A stretch of DNA of 64,000 nt, from NCBI RefSeq assembly GCF_004117935.1, contig NZ_SDOY01000142.1, forward strand, positions 1 through 64,000, read 5' to 3'. Under the pieces are notes generated by a model. That model was not told where the DNA came from. It searched no databases and saw only the letters and a program-made list of their open reading frames with translations. A program made the position numbers and the translations under genes. The DNA comes from Streptomyces roseicoloratus. GTDB taxonomy: Bacteria > Actinomycetota > Actinomycetes > Streptomycetales > Streptomycetaceae. The first letter of the stretch is position 1. Each line of letters begins with the position of its first letter. Shown one piece after another: positions 7,100-20,091 of this stretch.

Positions 7100-9820
7100 T
7101 CAGTGGGCTGCTGAGTCCCAGTTGGGGCCTACGCCCACCGAGACGTCCAGGGGGGCTCGGAGGTCCACGGCGTGGGACATGTGGGTGCGGACGAGGGACT
7201 CGACCTCCGCGCGTTCGCCGGGGGCGAGTTCCAGGACGATTTCGTCGTGGACCTGGAGGAGCATGCGGGAGGCGAGACCGGCCTCGGTCAGCGCGCGGTC
7301 GACGCTCAGCATGGCGACCTTGACGATGTCCGCCGCCGTGCCCTGGATCGGCGCGTTGAGCGCCATGCGCTCGGCGGCCTCGCGGCGCTGGCGGTTGTCG
7401 CTGTTGAGGTCCGGGAGGTAGCGGCGGCGGCCGAGCATCGTCTCCGTGTAGCCGGTGGCCCGGGCCTCGTCGACGACCCGGCGGAGGTAGTCGCGCACCC
7501 CTCCGAAGCGCTCGAAGTAGGTGTCCATCAGGCCGCGCGCCTCGGCAGGCTCGATGCCCAGCTGCTGGGAGAGGCCGAAGGCGGAGAGGCCGTACGCCAG
7601 GCCGTACGACATGGCCTTGATCTTGCGGCGCATCTCCGCGTCGACGGCGGACCGCTCGACGCCGAAGACCTGCGAGGCGACCGTGGTGTGCAGGTCCTCG
7701 CCGGAGGTGAAGGCCTCGATCAGGCCCTCGTCCTCGGAGAGGTGGGCCATGACGCGCAGCTCGATCTGGCTGTAGTCGGCCGTCATCAGCGCCTCGAAGC
7801 CCTCGCCGACGACGAAGCCGTGCCGGATGGCGCGGCCCTCGTCGGTGCGGACCGGGACGTTCTGCAGGTTCGGGTCGGTGGAGGAGAGGCGGCCCGTGGC
7901 GGCGACGGTCTGGCTGAAGGTGGTGTGGATGCGGCCGTCCGCCGCGACGGTCTTGATCAGGCCCTCGACCGTGGACCGCAGGCGGGCCTGCTCACGGTGG
8001 CGGAGCATGATCACCGGCAGCTCGTGCTCGGTCTGGCCGGCCAGCCAGGCGAGCGCGTCGGCGTCCGTCGTGTAGCCGGTCTTGGTCTTCTTGGTCTTCG
8101 GCAGGTTGAGCTCGCCGAAGAAGACCTCCTGGAGCTGCTTGGGCGAGCCGAGGTTGAACTCGTGGCCGACGGAGGCGTGGGCCTCCTTGACCGCCTGCTG
8201 CACCGCGCCCGCGAACTGCTGCTCCAGGGCCTCCAGGTGGTCCCGGTCGGCGGCGATGCCGTGCCGCTCCAGGCGGGCGAGGAGGGCGGAGGTGGGCAGT
8301 TCGACCTCGTGGAGGAGCTCCTTGGCGCCGACCTCGGCGAGCTTCTCCTCGAAGGCCGCACCGAGGTCCAGGATCGCCCGGGCCTGGCTCATCAGGGCCT
8401 CGGCCTCGGCGGTGTCCTCGGCGCCGAACGCGAGCTGGCCGTCGGCGGCCGCGGCGGGCGCGAGCTCCCGCCCCAGGTACTCGACGGACAGCGCGTCCAG
8501 GGCGAAGGAGCGGCGGCCGGGCTTCACCAGGTACGCGGCGAGCGCGGTGTCCATGGTGACGCCGGCGACGCTCCAGCCGTGCTCGGGGAAGACCCGCATG
8601 GCGCCCTTGGCGTTGTGCATGACCTTGGGGCGGGCGGGGTCGGCGATCCACTCCGACCAGGCCTTCTCGTCCGCGGCGTCCAACCGGCTCGGGTCGAACC
8701 AGGCGGCGGCGCCGTCGCCCGAGGCGAGGGCGATCTCCGAGACGTTCCCGGTGCCGAGGGCCCAGCTGTCGACGGTGGCGATGCCGAGGGGCCGCGCGCC
8801 GTGCTCGGCGAACCAGCCGGCGAGCTCGCCGGTGTCGAGGACGGTGAAGTCGAGCTCGACGCCGGGCGCGGGCGCCGGGGCGGCCTGCTCGGCGGCGCCG
8901 GGGTCGACGGCGAGGAGCCGCTCGCGCAGCGAGGGGTTGCGGATCTCCAGGGTGTCGAGGACGAGCGCGACGGCCGTGCGGTCGTACGGCTCGCGGGCGA
9001 GGTCCGCCACGGTCTTCGACAGCTCGACGTCGCGGACCATCTCGGTGAGGCGACGGTTGAGCTTCACCGACTCCAGGTGGTCACGGAGGTTCTGGCCGGC
9101 CTTGCCCTTGACCTCCTCGGCGCGCTCCACCAGTTCGGCGAAGGACCCGAACTGGTTGATCCACTTCGCGGCGGTCTTCTCGCCGACGCCGGGGATGCCG
9201 GGCAGGTTGTCCGACGGGTCGCCGCGCAGGGCGGCGAAGTCGGGGTACTGGGAGGGCGAGAGCCCGTACTTCTCCTGGACCTTCTCCGGGGTGAAGCGGG
9301 TCAGCTCGGAGACGCCCTTGGTGGGGTAGAGGACCGTGGTGTGCTCGGAGACCAGCTGGAAGGAGTCCCGGTCGCCGGTGACGATCAGGACCTCGAAGCC
9401 GGCGGCCTCCGCCTGGGTGGCGAGGGTGGCGATCACGTCGTCCGCCTCGAAGCCCTCGACGGCGAAGCGCGGCGCGTGCATCGCGTCGAGCAGCTCGCCG
9501 ATCAGCTCGACCTGCCCCTTGAACTCGTCGGGCGTCTTCGAGCGGTTCGCCTTGTACTCGGGGAACTCGTCGGAGCGCCAGGTCTTGCGGGACACGTCGA
9601 ACGCGACGGCGAAGTGCGTGGGCGCCTCGTCGCGGAGCGTGTTCGCCAGCATCGACGCGAAGCCGTAGATGGCGTTCGTCGGCTGCCCCGTCGCGGTCGT
9701 GAAGTTCTCCGCGGGCAGCGCGAAGAACGCCCGGTATGCCAGCGAATGCCCGTCCATGAGCATGAGCCGGGGGCGCGTCTCGTCGGTCTTCTCGGTCTTC
9801 TTCGATGCTGTCTCAGCCAC
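7100..9820 (-). CDS. polA: DNA polymerase I
   Basis: A 906-residue PolA. The 5'-3' exonuclease domain occupies about residues 20-310 (MDGHSLAYRAFFALP, VTGDRDSFQLV, GDPSDNLPGIPGVGEKTA). The central proofreading-type domain is degenerate: the position of the usual acidic exonuclease motif reads GIATVDSWALG, so 3'-5' proofreading is probably lost, as in many actinobacterial PolA proteins. The polymerase domain has motif A DYSQIELR, motif B KIKAMSYGLAYG and motif C QVHDEIVLE. It fills gaps and removes primers in replication and repair. I chose GTG 9820, giving the family start (M)AETASKK behind GGGAGG; a frame extension to 9997 is low complexity and unsupported. Confidence 0.96.
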   Translation of the reverse strand: MAETASKKTEKTDETRPRLMLMDGHSLAYRAFFALPAENFTTATGQPTNAIYGFASMLANTLRDEAPTHFAVAFDVSRKTWRSDEFPEYKANRSKTPDEFKGQVELIGELLDAMHAPRFAVEGFEADDVIATLATQAEAAGFEVLIVTGDRDSFQLVSEHTTVLYPTKGVSELTRFTPEKVQEKYGLSPSQYPDFAALRGDPSDNLPGIPGVGEKTAAKWINQFGSFAELVERAEEVKGKAGQNLRDHLESVKLNRRLTEMVRDVELSKTVADLAREPYDRTAVALVLDTLEIRNPSLRERLLAVDPGAAEQAAPAPAPGVELDFTVLDTGELAGWFAEHGARPLGIATVDSWALGTGNVSEIALASGDGAAAWFDPSRLDAADEKAWSEWIADPARPKVMHNAKGAMRVFPEHGWSVAGVTMDTALAAYLVKPGRRSFALDALSVEYLGRELAPAAAADGQLAFGAEDTAEAEALMSQARAILDLGAAFEEKLAEVGAKELLHEVELPTSALLARLERHGIAADRDHLEALEQQFAGAVQQAVKEAHASVGHEFNLGSPKQLQEVFFGELNLPKTKKTKTGYTTDADALAWLAGQTEHELPVIMLRHREQARLRSTVEGLIKTVAADGRIHTTFSQTVAATGRLSSTDPNLQNVPVRTDEGRAIRHGFVVGEGFEALMTADYSQIELRVMAHLSEDEGLIEAFTSGEDLHTTVASQVFGVERSAVDAEMRRKIKAMSYGLAYGLSAFGLSQQLGIEPAEARGLMDTYFERFGGVRDYLRRVVDEARATGYTETMLGRRRYLPDLNSDNRQRREAAERMALNAPIQGTAADIVKVAMLSVDRALTEAGLASRMLLQVHDEIVLELAPGERAEVESLVRTHMSHAVDLRAPLDVSVGVGPNWDSAAH

Positions 9821-9900
9821 GGAACGATCCTCCCACGGACCACTGACATTCCCGCCCGCGCACGGCGACCGCGGCGGCCCGGCCGCGATCCCGACCGGGC

Positions 9901-9944
9901 CTCCGGCGTCCCCGCGGGGCTCCGGCGTCCCCGCGGGGCTCCGG
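9901..9944. repeat. 19-bp tandem repeat between polA and the oxidoreductase
   Basis: Two full copies and a partial third of CTCCGGCGTCCCCGCGGGG in the divergent intergenic space. Each copy contains the dyad CCCCGCGGGG. It could be a regulatory or simply slippage-generated element. Confidence 0.6.
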
Positions 9945-10008
9945 CTGTCGGTGGTCCGTGACAGGATCGGAGACGTACGACACTCGTCACCGCTCAAGGG
10001 AGAGCGCG

Positions 10009-12291
<2,283 letters not shown>

Positions 12292-12370
12292 GCGTTTGCT
12301 CAGGCGACGTGGAGTCCGCGAAGGACCAGTCGACCTCGACCAGCCGTACGACGACGAACGGAGCCCGGCC

Positions 12371-12880
12371 ATGGGTGAGCAGCAGCATGTGAAGTTCCCG
12401 CAGGAGGTCATCGACGAGTACGCCTCGCTCGGCGTGGACCTGCCGGCGCTCTTCTCCGCCGGGCACCTGGGCAACCGGATGGGCGTGCAGATCGTGGAGG
12501 CCTCGGCCGAGCGAGTGGTCGGCACCATGCCGGTCGAGGGCAACACCCAGCCGTACGGGCTGCTGCACGGCGGCGCCTCGGCGGTGCTCGCCGAGACCCT
12601 GGGCTCGATCGGTTCCATGCTGCACGGCGGGGTGTCGAGGATCGCCGTGGGCGTGGACCTCAACTGCACGCATCACCGCGGGGTGCGGAGCGGCCTGGTG
12701 ACGGGAGTCGCCACGCCGGTGCACCGGGGGCGGTCGACGGCGACGTACGAGATCGTCATCACGGACGAGCAGGACAGGCGGGTGTGCTCGGCGCGGCTGA
12801 CGTGCATGCTGCGGGAGATCGGCGAGAAGGACGCGGGCAACCTGCCGGAGGCGGGGCGTGCCGGGGAGACCGGCGCGTAG
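12371..12880 (+). CDS. PaaI-type hotdog thioesterase
   Basis: A 169-residue single hotdog-fold protein. The segments NTQPYGLLHGGASAVLAETL (active-site helix) and VGVDLNCTHHRGVRSG are typical of the PaaI/YbgC group of acyl-CoA thioesterases, which hydrolyse aryl- or acyl-CoA thioesters. In this family His and Gly of HGG position the thioester and an Asp or Glu in the next turn activates water; here Glu of VLAETLG fits. It follows the molybdopterin oxidoreductase by 79 bp, possibly in one transcript. The substrate cannot be told from sequence. Confidence 0.88.
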   Translation: MGEQQHVKFPQEVIDEYASLGVDLPALFSAGHLGNRMGVQIVEASAERVVGTMPVEGNTQPYGLLHGGASAVLAETLGSIGSMLHGGVSRIAVGVDLNCTHHRGVRSGLVTGVATPVHRGRSTATYEIVITDEQDRRVCSARLTCMLREIGEKDAGNLPEAGRAGETGA

Positions 12881-13231
12881 GTTTCTCGTCTCAACTTCCC
12901 TTTCGCCAGGGGCTCTTGCCTCTCTCCGTGATAGCCGGTTCACTGGCGGTTCACCGACGAGGGGACTTCCGATGCGCGTCATTGCCGCGGCGCGGGCCGT
13001 CGCCGGGGGCGGGAACGGTCACCCGGTGTGCCCGGGGGCGGGCTCCGGCGCCCGTGGCGGCAGGGTGCTCGGGCTGTCTTCGGCCAAGATCGCGGAGTGC
13101 GGGAGTCGTGCGCCGGCGAGTGGGCGGCCGGGGGCTCGACGGCCGGAGCGGCCGGAGGCGCGGCACGGGTCGGACGGCGCCCATCCGGCCGGTGGTGCCC
13201 GCGCCTTGCCGAGGTCGTGCGGTCAACTGCC
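12881..13231. other. Intergenic region, no supported gene
   Basis: About 350 bp between the thioesterase and the lipoprotein gene. A frame from ATG 12972 to 13235 has a GAGGGG site before it but encodes only Gly/Ala/Arg-rich low-complexity sequence, so I do not call it. It may hold the promoter of the lipoprotein gene. Confidence 0.5.
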
Positions 13232-13672
13232 GTGAGCGGCAGGCCGCCGACCCCGGGCAGGGTCGCGTTCGCCGTTGTCCTGAGCGGGTGCGTGCTGATG
13301 TCGGCGGGTGGGTGCGAGGGGGGTCGCGAGCCCGCGGTGGCGCCGTCGGCTCGTACCAGTTCGCCCGCGGACGTGTGCACAAGTCTCGTGTCGTACTGGG
13401 TGAAAGAGGCACTGAGGGGCAGCAAGTGGGCGGGGCTCGACTGGGAGCAGAAGGGGATGTCGAACGAGCAGTACGGGATCCACGACGAGGTGCTCGTCGC
13501 GGCGCGGGCGGAGGAGCGCCGCGCGGGCCGCGAGGCGGCCTTCGCGCTGACCGACCGTGAGACCCGGCGGCGCTGCGAGGCGGCGAAGGGGGCGACGGGA
13601 AGTTCGGAGAACTGGCGACCGCCCAGCGAACAGCGCGTACCCACCAGCGGTTACCGGCCATCCGTGCCGTGA
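13232..13672 (+). CDS. Putative lipoprotein of unknown function
   Basis: A 146-residue frame from GTG 13232. A short hydrophobic segment ends in the lipobox LSGC (Cys at residue 20), suggesting a lipid-anchored protein at the outer face of the membrane. The rest is a charged, helix-prone domain with the tryptophan-rich piece WVKEALRGSKWAGLDWEQKG and two cysteines (DVCTSLV and RRRCEA) that could form a disulfide. I do not recognise the family. The start is uncertain because no clear ribosome site precedes it and the signal is short. Confidence 0.6.
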   Translation: MSGRPPTPGRVAFAVVLSGCVLMSAGGCEGGREPAVAPSARTSSPADVCTSLVSYWVKEALRGSKWAGLDWEQKGMSNEQYGIHDEVLVAARAEERRAGREAAFALTDRETRRRCEAAKGATGSSENWRPPSEQRVPTSGYRPSVP

Positions 13673-14121
13673 CTCTGCGTGACGTTCCCCTGGGGTGGGA
13701 ACGGAGGGGGAGCGGAGGATTCCGCTCAGCCGCGCCGTTCGCTGAGATCACACGGGGTGTCCGGTATCCGGACAGCCCCTCGGCTGCACCGTCAGGACCA
13801 TGATCCACCCAAGCCCCTTAGCGGAACTGGGCGTTCTCAGTATGTGAACACCGGGCTCCTGACCCATTCGCCCTGGTTTGCCCACCGCCTGCACACCGGT
13901 TCCCCCTGTCGGCATAACAAGACAGTCACATCCTCACTTCGGCGCTCCCGGTCCTTCCCCAGCTGCGCTTAGAGTCACGGCCAGTCACCGCGCCGCCGGG
14001 CGCCTCCTCTGCACGGCCCCGCTCCACCAGTACGGCCCGGCATCGAAAACGGCACCTCTAGCTACACAGCTTCACGGCACCGCCTCAGCTTGAGGGGGCC
14101 GCGCCAGGGAAAGGAATCTTC
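13673..14121. other. Upstream region of the liv operon
   Basis: About 450 bp without a convincing gene. It contains the dyad at 13754-13778 and a less GC-rich stretch near 13840-13980 where a promoter for livK is likely. I could not fix a -35/-10 pair with confidence. Confidence 0.5.
13754..13778. promoter_or_regulatory. Inverted repeat TGTCCGG-TAT-CCGGACA
   Basis: A 7-bp perfect dyad with 3-base spacer, extending to 10 of 11 matching bases per arm. It lies 82 bp after the lipoprotein gene and 344 bp before livK. It may be a terminator stem of the former or an operator for the latter; the short spacer favours a protein-binding site. Confidence 0.45.
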
Positions 14122-15357
14122 GTGCGACACCGTTCTTTGCTCATCCTGACCAGCGTGCTCACCACGGGTGCGCTCACCCTCACCGCCTGCGGTTCGCGTG
14201 ACGAGGGCAAGGGCAGCGGCGACAACGCCGGCGGCACCACCACCGTCGTCATCGGTGTGGACGCCCCGCTCACCGGTTCGCTTTCCGCCCTGGGCCAGGG
14301 CATCAAGAACTCCGTGGACCTGGCGGTCCAGACCGCCAACAAGAACAAGGAAGTCCCGGGCGTCACCTTCAAGATCGAGGCCCTCGACGACCAGGCCGTG
14401 CCGGCCTCCGGTCAGGCCAACGCCACCAAGCTGGTCGGCAACAAGGACGTCCTCGGCGTGGTCGGTCCGCTGAACTCCGGCGTCTCCCAGCAGATGCAGG
14501 GCGTCTTCTCCTCCGCCAACCTGGCGCAGGTCTCCCCCGCCAACACCAACCCGTCGCTGTCGCAGGGTGACAACTGGGGCAAGGGCGAGTTCAAGCGCCC
14601 CTTCAAGACCTACTTCCGCACCGCCGCCACCGACGTGGTCCAGGGCAAGTTCGCCGCCCAGTACCTCTTCAAGGACGCGGGCAAGAAGAAGGTCTACGTC
14701 GTCGACGACAAGCAGACCTACGGCGCCGGCCTCGCGGCGATCTTCACCGACGAGTTCAAGCGTCTCGGCGGCCAGGTCGTCGGCACCGACCACGTGACCG
14801 TGAAGGAGACCGACTTCTCCTCCACCGCCGACAAGGTCAAGTCCTCCGGCGCCGACTCCGTCTACTTCGGCGGCCAGTACCCCGAGGGCGGCCTGCTCTC
14901 CGACCAGATCAAGAAGACCGGCGCCAAGGTCCCGGTCATGGGCGGCGACGGCATCTACGACCCGGCCTTCATCAGCGCCTCCGCCGAGGCCAACGACGGC
15001 GACCTGGCCACCTCGATCGGCTACCCGGTCGAGAAGCTCGACACCGCCAAGAAGTTCATCGAGAACTACAAGGCGGCCGGCTACAAGGACCCGTACGCGG
15101 CCTACGGCGGCTACTCCTACGACGCCGGCTGGGCGATCATCCAGGCCGTCAAGGCCGTCGTCGCGGCGAACAACGGCAAGCTGCCCGAGGACGCCCGCGC
15201 CAAGGTCACCGAGGCCCTGGGCAAGGTCTCCTTCGACGGTGTGACCGGCAAGGTCTCCTTCGACGAGTTCGGCGACACCACCAACAAGCAGCTCACGGTC
15301 TACAAGGTCGAGGGCGGCAAGTGGATCGACGTCAAGAGCGACACCTTCAACCAGTAG
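14122..15357 (+). CDS. livK: Branched-chain amino acid ABC transporter, substrate-binding lipoprotein
   Basis: A 411-residue periplasmic-binding-protein type 1 family member. The signal peptide ends in the lipobox LTAC (Cys about residue 23), so it is anchored outside the membrane. The Leu/Ile/Val-binding fold is recognisable from VVIGVDAPLTGSLSALGQG, VVGPLNSGVSQQMQ and GGQYPEGGLLSDQ. It delivers branched-chain amino acids (or a related substrate) to LivHM. It starts at GTG 14122 after AAAGGAA. A strong hairpin separates it from livH, which should let this binding protein be made in excess over the membrane parts. Confidence 0.93.
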   Translation: MRHRSLLILTSVLTTGALTLTACGSRDEGKGSGDNAGGTTTVVIGVDAPLTGSLSALGQGIKNSVDLAVQTANKNKEVPGVTFKIEALDDQAVPASGQANATKLVGNKDVLGVVGPLNSGVSQQMQGVFSSANLAQVSPANTNPSLSQGDNWGKGEFKRPFKTYFRTAATDVVQGKFAAQYLFKDAGKKKVYVVDDKQTYGAGLAAIFTDEFKRLGGQVVGTDHVTVKETDFSSTADKVKSSGADSVYFGGQYPEGGLLSDQIKKTGAKVPVMGGDGIYDPAFISASAEANDGDLATSIGYPVEKLDTAKKFIENYKAAGYKDPYAAYGGYSYDAGWAIIQAVKAVVAANNGKLPEDARAKVTEALGKVSFDGVTGKVSFDEFGDTTNKQLTVYKVEGGKWIDVKSDTFNQ

Positions 15358-15425
15358 GCACCACCCTCCCGGCGCACCGCCGAGTGCCCCGGCGCCGGGA
15401 ACCTCCCCTCACGAACTGAACACCA

Positions 15426-15458
15426 CCGCGCGAGGGCGCAAACAGCGCCCTCGCGCGG
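15426..15458 (+). terminator. Hairpin between livK and livH
   Basis: A perfect 14-bp stem (CCGCGCGAGGGCGC and complement) with loop AAACA, 69 bases after livK and 34 bases before livH. Within an operon this is best read as a partial terminator or mRNA-stabilising stem that raises livK over livHMGF. Confidence 0.75.
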
Positions 15459-15491
15459 AGTCTTATCCGACAAGCTCATCGGAGGCCTGCG

Positions 15492-16420
15492 GTGCACGAA
15501 CTGCCGCAACAGCTGGCCAACGGTCTGGCCCTCGGTGCCCTCTACGGCCTCATCGCCATCGGGTACACCATGGTCTACGGCATCGTCCAGCTCATCAACT
15601 TCGCCCACGGCGAGATCTTCATGATCGGGGGCTTCGGCGCCCTCACCACCTACACCGCTCTGCCGAGCGGAACGTCCCTTCTGGTGGCGATCCCGCTCAT
15701 GATCCTCGGTGGCGCGATCGCCTCCGTGGCCGTCGCCACCGCCGCCGAGCGGTTCGCCTACCGCCCTCTGCGCGGCGCCCCCCGCCTCGCCCCCCTCATC
15801 ACCGCGATCGGTCTCTCCATCGCGCTCCAGCAGCTGGTCTGGCAGTTCTACCCGGACGCCAAGAAGGCCGTCAGCTTCCCCGAGTTCAAGGGTGAGGCCT
15901 TCCAGATCACCGATGGCCTCCAGATCCAGCGGGCCGACGCCTTCATCCTCGCCCTCGCGCCGCTCTGCATGCTCGCCCTCGGCCTCTTCGTCTCGAAGAG
16001 CCGCAGCGGCCGCGCCATGCAGGCCACCGCGCAGGACCCCGACACCGCGAAGCTGATGGGCATCAACACCGACCGCATCATCGTCATGGCCTTCGCCATC
16101 GGTGCCGCGTTCGCCGCCGTCGCGGCCGTCGCCTACGGCCTCGACAAGGGCCAGATCAACTTCGAGATGGGCTTCATCCTCGGCCTCAAGGCCTTCACCG
16201 CGGCCGTCCTCGGCGGCATCGGCAACATCTACGGCGCGATGGTCGGCGGCGTCGTCCTCGGCATCGCCGAGTCCCTCTCGATCGCCTACATCGAGGACAT
16301 CCCCGGCATGCAGCAGCTCGGCGGCGGTGCCTGGTCCAACGTGTGGGCCTTCGTCCTCCTCATCCTCGTACTCCTCGTGCGGCCCCAGGGCCTGCTCGGC
16401 GAGCGCGTCGCGGACAGGGC

Positions 16421-16424
<4 letters not shown>
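15492..16424 (+). CDS. livH: Branched-chain amino acid ABC transporter permease LivH
   Basis: A 310-residue inner-membrane permease with about eight helices. It opens with LANGLALGALYGLIAIGYTM, carries NFAHGEIFMIGGF, and has the cytoplasmic EAA-like loop SKSRSGRAMQATAQDPDTAKLMGIN that contacts the ATPases. GTG 15492 is preceded by CGGAGG. Its stop overlaps the livM start by four bases (GTGA). With LivM it forms the translocation channel. Confidence 0.95.
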
Positions 16425-18189
<1,765 letters not shown>

Positions 18190-18193
<4 letters not shown>

Positions 18194-19272
18194 ACGACAT
18201 GACGACCACCACCGAGACCGGGGCCGCGAAGACGGCGACGGCCGCGACCGTCCTCGACGCCAGCGGCGTGACCATGCGCTTCGGCGGTCTGACCGCCGTC
18301 CGCAACGTCGACCTGACCGTGCGCGAGGGCGAGATCGTCGGCCTGATCGGCCCGAACGGCGCCGGCAAGACCACCTTCTTCAACTGCCTGACCGGCCTGT
18401 ACGTCCCCACGGAGGGCCAGGTCAGCTACAAGGGCACGGTCCTGCCGCCGAAGCCGCACCTGGTCACCCAGGCCGGCATCGCCCGTACCTTCCAGAACAT
18501 CCGTCTCTTCTCCAACATGACGGTCCTGGAGAACGTCCTCGTCGGACGTCACACCCGGACCAAGGAGGGCCTGTGGTCCGCGCTGCTGCGCGGCCCCGGC
18601 TTCAAGAAGGCGGAGGCCGCCTCCCGCGAACGGGCCATGGAACTCCTGGAGTTCGTGGGCCTCGCGAACAAGGCGGAGCACCTGGCGCGCAACCTGCCGT
18701 ACGGCGAGCAGCGCAAGCTGGAGATCGCCCGCGCGCTCGCCAGCGACCCCGGCCTGCTGCTCCTCGACGAGCCGACGGCCGGCATGAACCAGAGCGAGAC
18801 CCGCACCACCGAGGAGCTGGTCTTCGCCATCCGCGACCGCGGCATCGCCGTCCTGGTCATCGAGCACGACATGAAGTTCATCTTCAAGCTGTGCGACCGG
18901 GTGGCCGTCCTGGTCCAGGGCGAGAAGCTCGTCGAGGGCACGGCCGAGGTCGTGCAGGGCGACGAGCGGGTCGTGGCCGCCTACCTGGGCACGCCGTACG
19001 AGGGCGCGCCGGGCGCGGCCGAGGTCGCCGAGGTCGAGGCCGCCGAAGCCCACGCGGAGGCCGAGGCCGCGGCCGAGGCGACTGCCGAGGCGGCGGAGGC
19101 CACCGACGACGCCGAGGCCGAGGACGCTCCGGCCGACGCCGACGCCGACGCCGACGCGGACTCCGACGACGCCGAGGCCGAGGCCGACGGCGGCGCTCCG
19201 GCCGACGCGGCTCCGGCGGACGCGGACGCGGCCGACGAGCAGCACAGCACCACCGAAGGAGACTCCAAGTGA
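18190..19272 (+). CDS. livG: Branched-chain amino acid ABC transporter ATPase LivG with acidic tail
   Basis: A 360-residue ABC ATPase. Walker A is GPNGAGKTT (about residue 58), the Q-loop follows in ARTFQNIRLF, the signature region reads NLPYGEQRKLEIARAL and Walker B is LLLLDEPTAGM. The ATPase normally ends near residue 270; here about 80 extra residues follow, made almost only of Ala, Glu and Asp with an (AD)n run. This tail has no counterpart in usual LivG and is probably disordered. It starts at GTG 18190, overlapping the livM stop; ATG 18199 is an alternative. Confidence 0.93.
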
Positions 19273-19985
19273 CCGCTCTTCTCGAGGTCGAGGACCTCAG
19301 GGTCGCCTACGGCAAGATCGAGGCCGTCAAGGGCATCTCCTTCTCCGTCGAACAGGGTCAGGTCGTGGCGCTGATCGGCACCAACGGTGCCGGCAAGACC
19401 ACGACCCTGCGCACCCTGTCGGGTCTCCTCAAGCCCACCGCGGGCAAGATCGCCTTCGACGGCCAGGTGCTCAACGGCATCCCGGCCCACAAGGTGGTCT
19501 CGCTGGGCCTGGCCCACTCCCCCGAGGGCCGGCACATCTTCCCCCGGCTCAGCATCGCCGAGAACCTCCAGCTGGGCGCCTTCCTGCGCAGTGACAAGGA
19601 CGGCATCGAGCGGGACATCCAGCGCGCCTACGACCTCTTCCCGATCCTGGGCGAGCGTCGCAAGCAGGCCGCGGGCACCCTCTCCGGCGGTGAGCAGCAG
19701 ATGCTGGCGATGGGCAGGGCCCTGATGTCCCAGCCCAAGCTGCTGATGCTGGACGAGCCCTCGATGGGTCTGTCGCCGATCATGATGCAGAAGATCATGG
19801 AGACCATCGCCACGCTGAAGGCGGAGGGCATGACCATTCTGCTGATCGAGCAGAACGCGCAGGCCGCGCTGTCCCTCGCGGACTACGCGTACGTGCTGGA
19901 GGTCGGCTCGATCAAGCTGTCCGGCACCGGCCAGGAGCTGCTCGTCAACGACGACGTCCGCAAGACGTACCTCGGCGAGGAGTAG
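19269..19985 (+). CDS. livF: Branched-chain amino acid ABC transporter ATPase LivF
   Basis: A 238-residue ABC ATPase of ordinary LivF length. Walker A GTNGAGKTTT, signature LSGGEQQMLAMGRAL, Walker B LLMLDEPSMGLSP and the switch His region LLIEQNAQAAL are all intact. GTG 19269 overlaps the livG stop by four bases and has AAGGAG upstream. It pairs with LivG to power uptake and is the last gene of the operon, followed by a strong terminator. Confidence 0.95.
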   Translation: MTALLEVEDLRVAYGKIEAVKGISFSVEQGQVVALIGTNGAGKTTTLRTLSGLLKPTAGKIAFDGQVLNGIPAHKVVSLGLAHSPEGRHIFPRLSIAENLQLGAFLRSDKDGIERDIQRAYDLFPILGERRKQAAGTLSGGEQQMLAMGRALMSQPKLLMLDEPSMGLSPIMMQKIMETIATLKAEGMTILLIEQNAQAALSLADYAYVLEVGSIKLSGTGQELLVNDDVRKTYLGEE

Positions 19986-20000
19986 GCGCCACCCCAGACG

Positions 20001-20036
20001 GAAGACCCGCCCCACGACGACGTGGGGCGGGTCTTC
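20001..20036. terminator. Bidirectional terminator after livF
   Basis: A perfect 15-bp stem (GAAGACCCGCCCCAC and complement) with a 6-base loop, followed by TTCC. It starts 15 bases after the livF stop and lies downstream of the convergent response regulator gene as well. Confidence 0.88.
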
Positions 20037-20091
20037 TTCCGTATGCGGAGCGTCCGCGATGCGGAGTGTCCGCGGCGGTGCGCTCGCGCGC

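Noticed and set aside
9821-9997. Extension of polA to an upstream start
   Set aside because: The added 59 residues are encoded by the 19-bp repeat region and do not fit PolA; GTG 9820 has a ribosome site.
12371-12880. Thioesterase as part of the molybdopterin enzyme operon by function
   Set aside because: A 79-bp gap and no metabolic link; they may share a transcript but I cannot support a joint pathway.
12972-13235. Small plus-strand frame with a GAGGGG site
   Set aside because: The product is low complexity (Gly/Ala/Arg) with no domain; composition alone explains the open frame.
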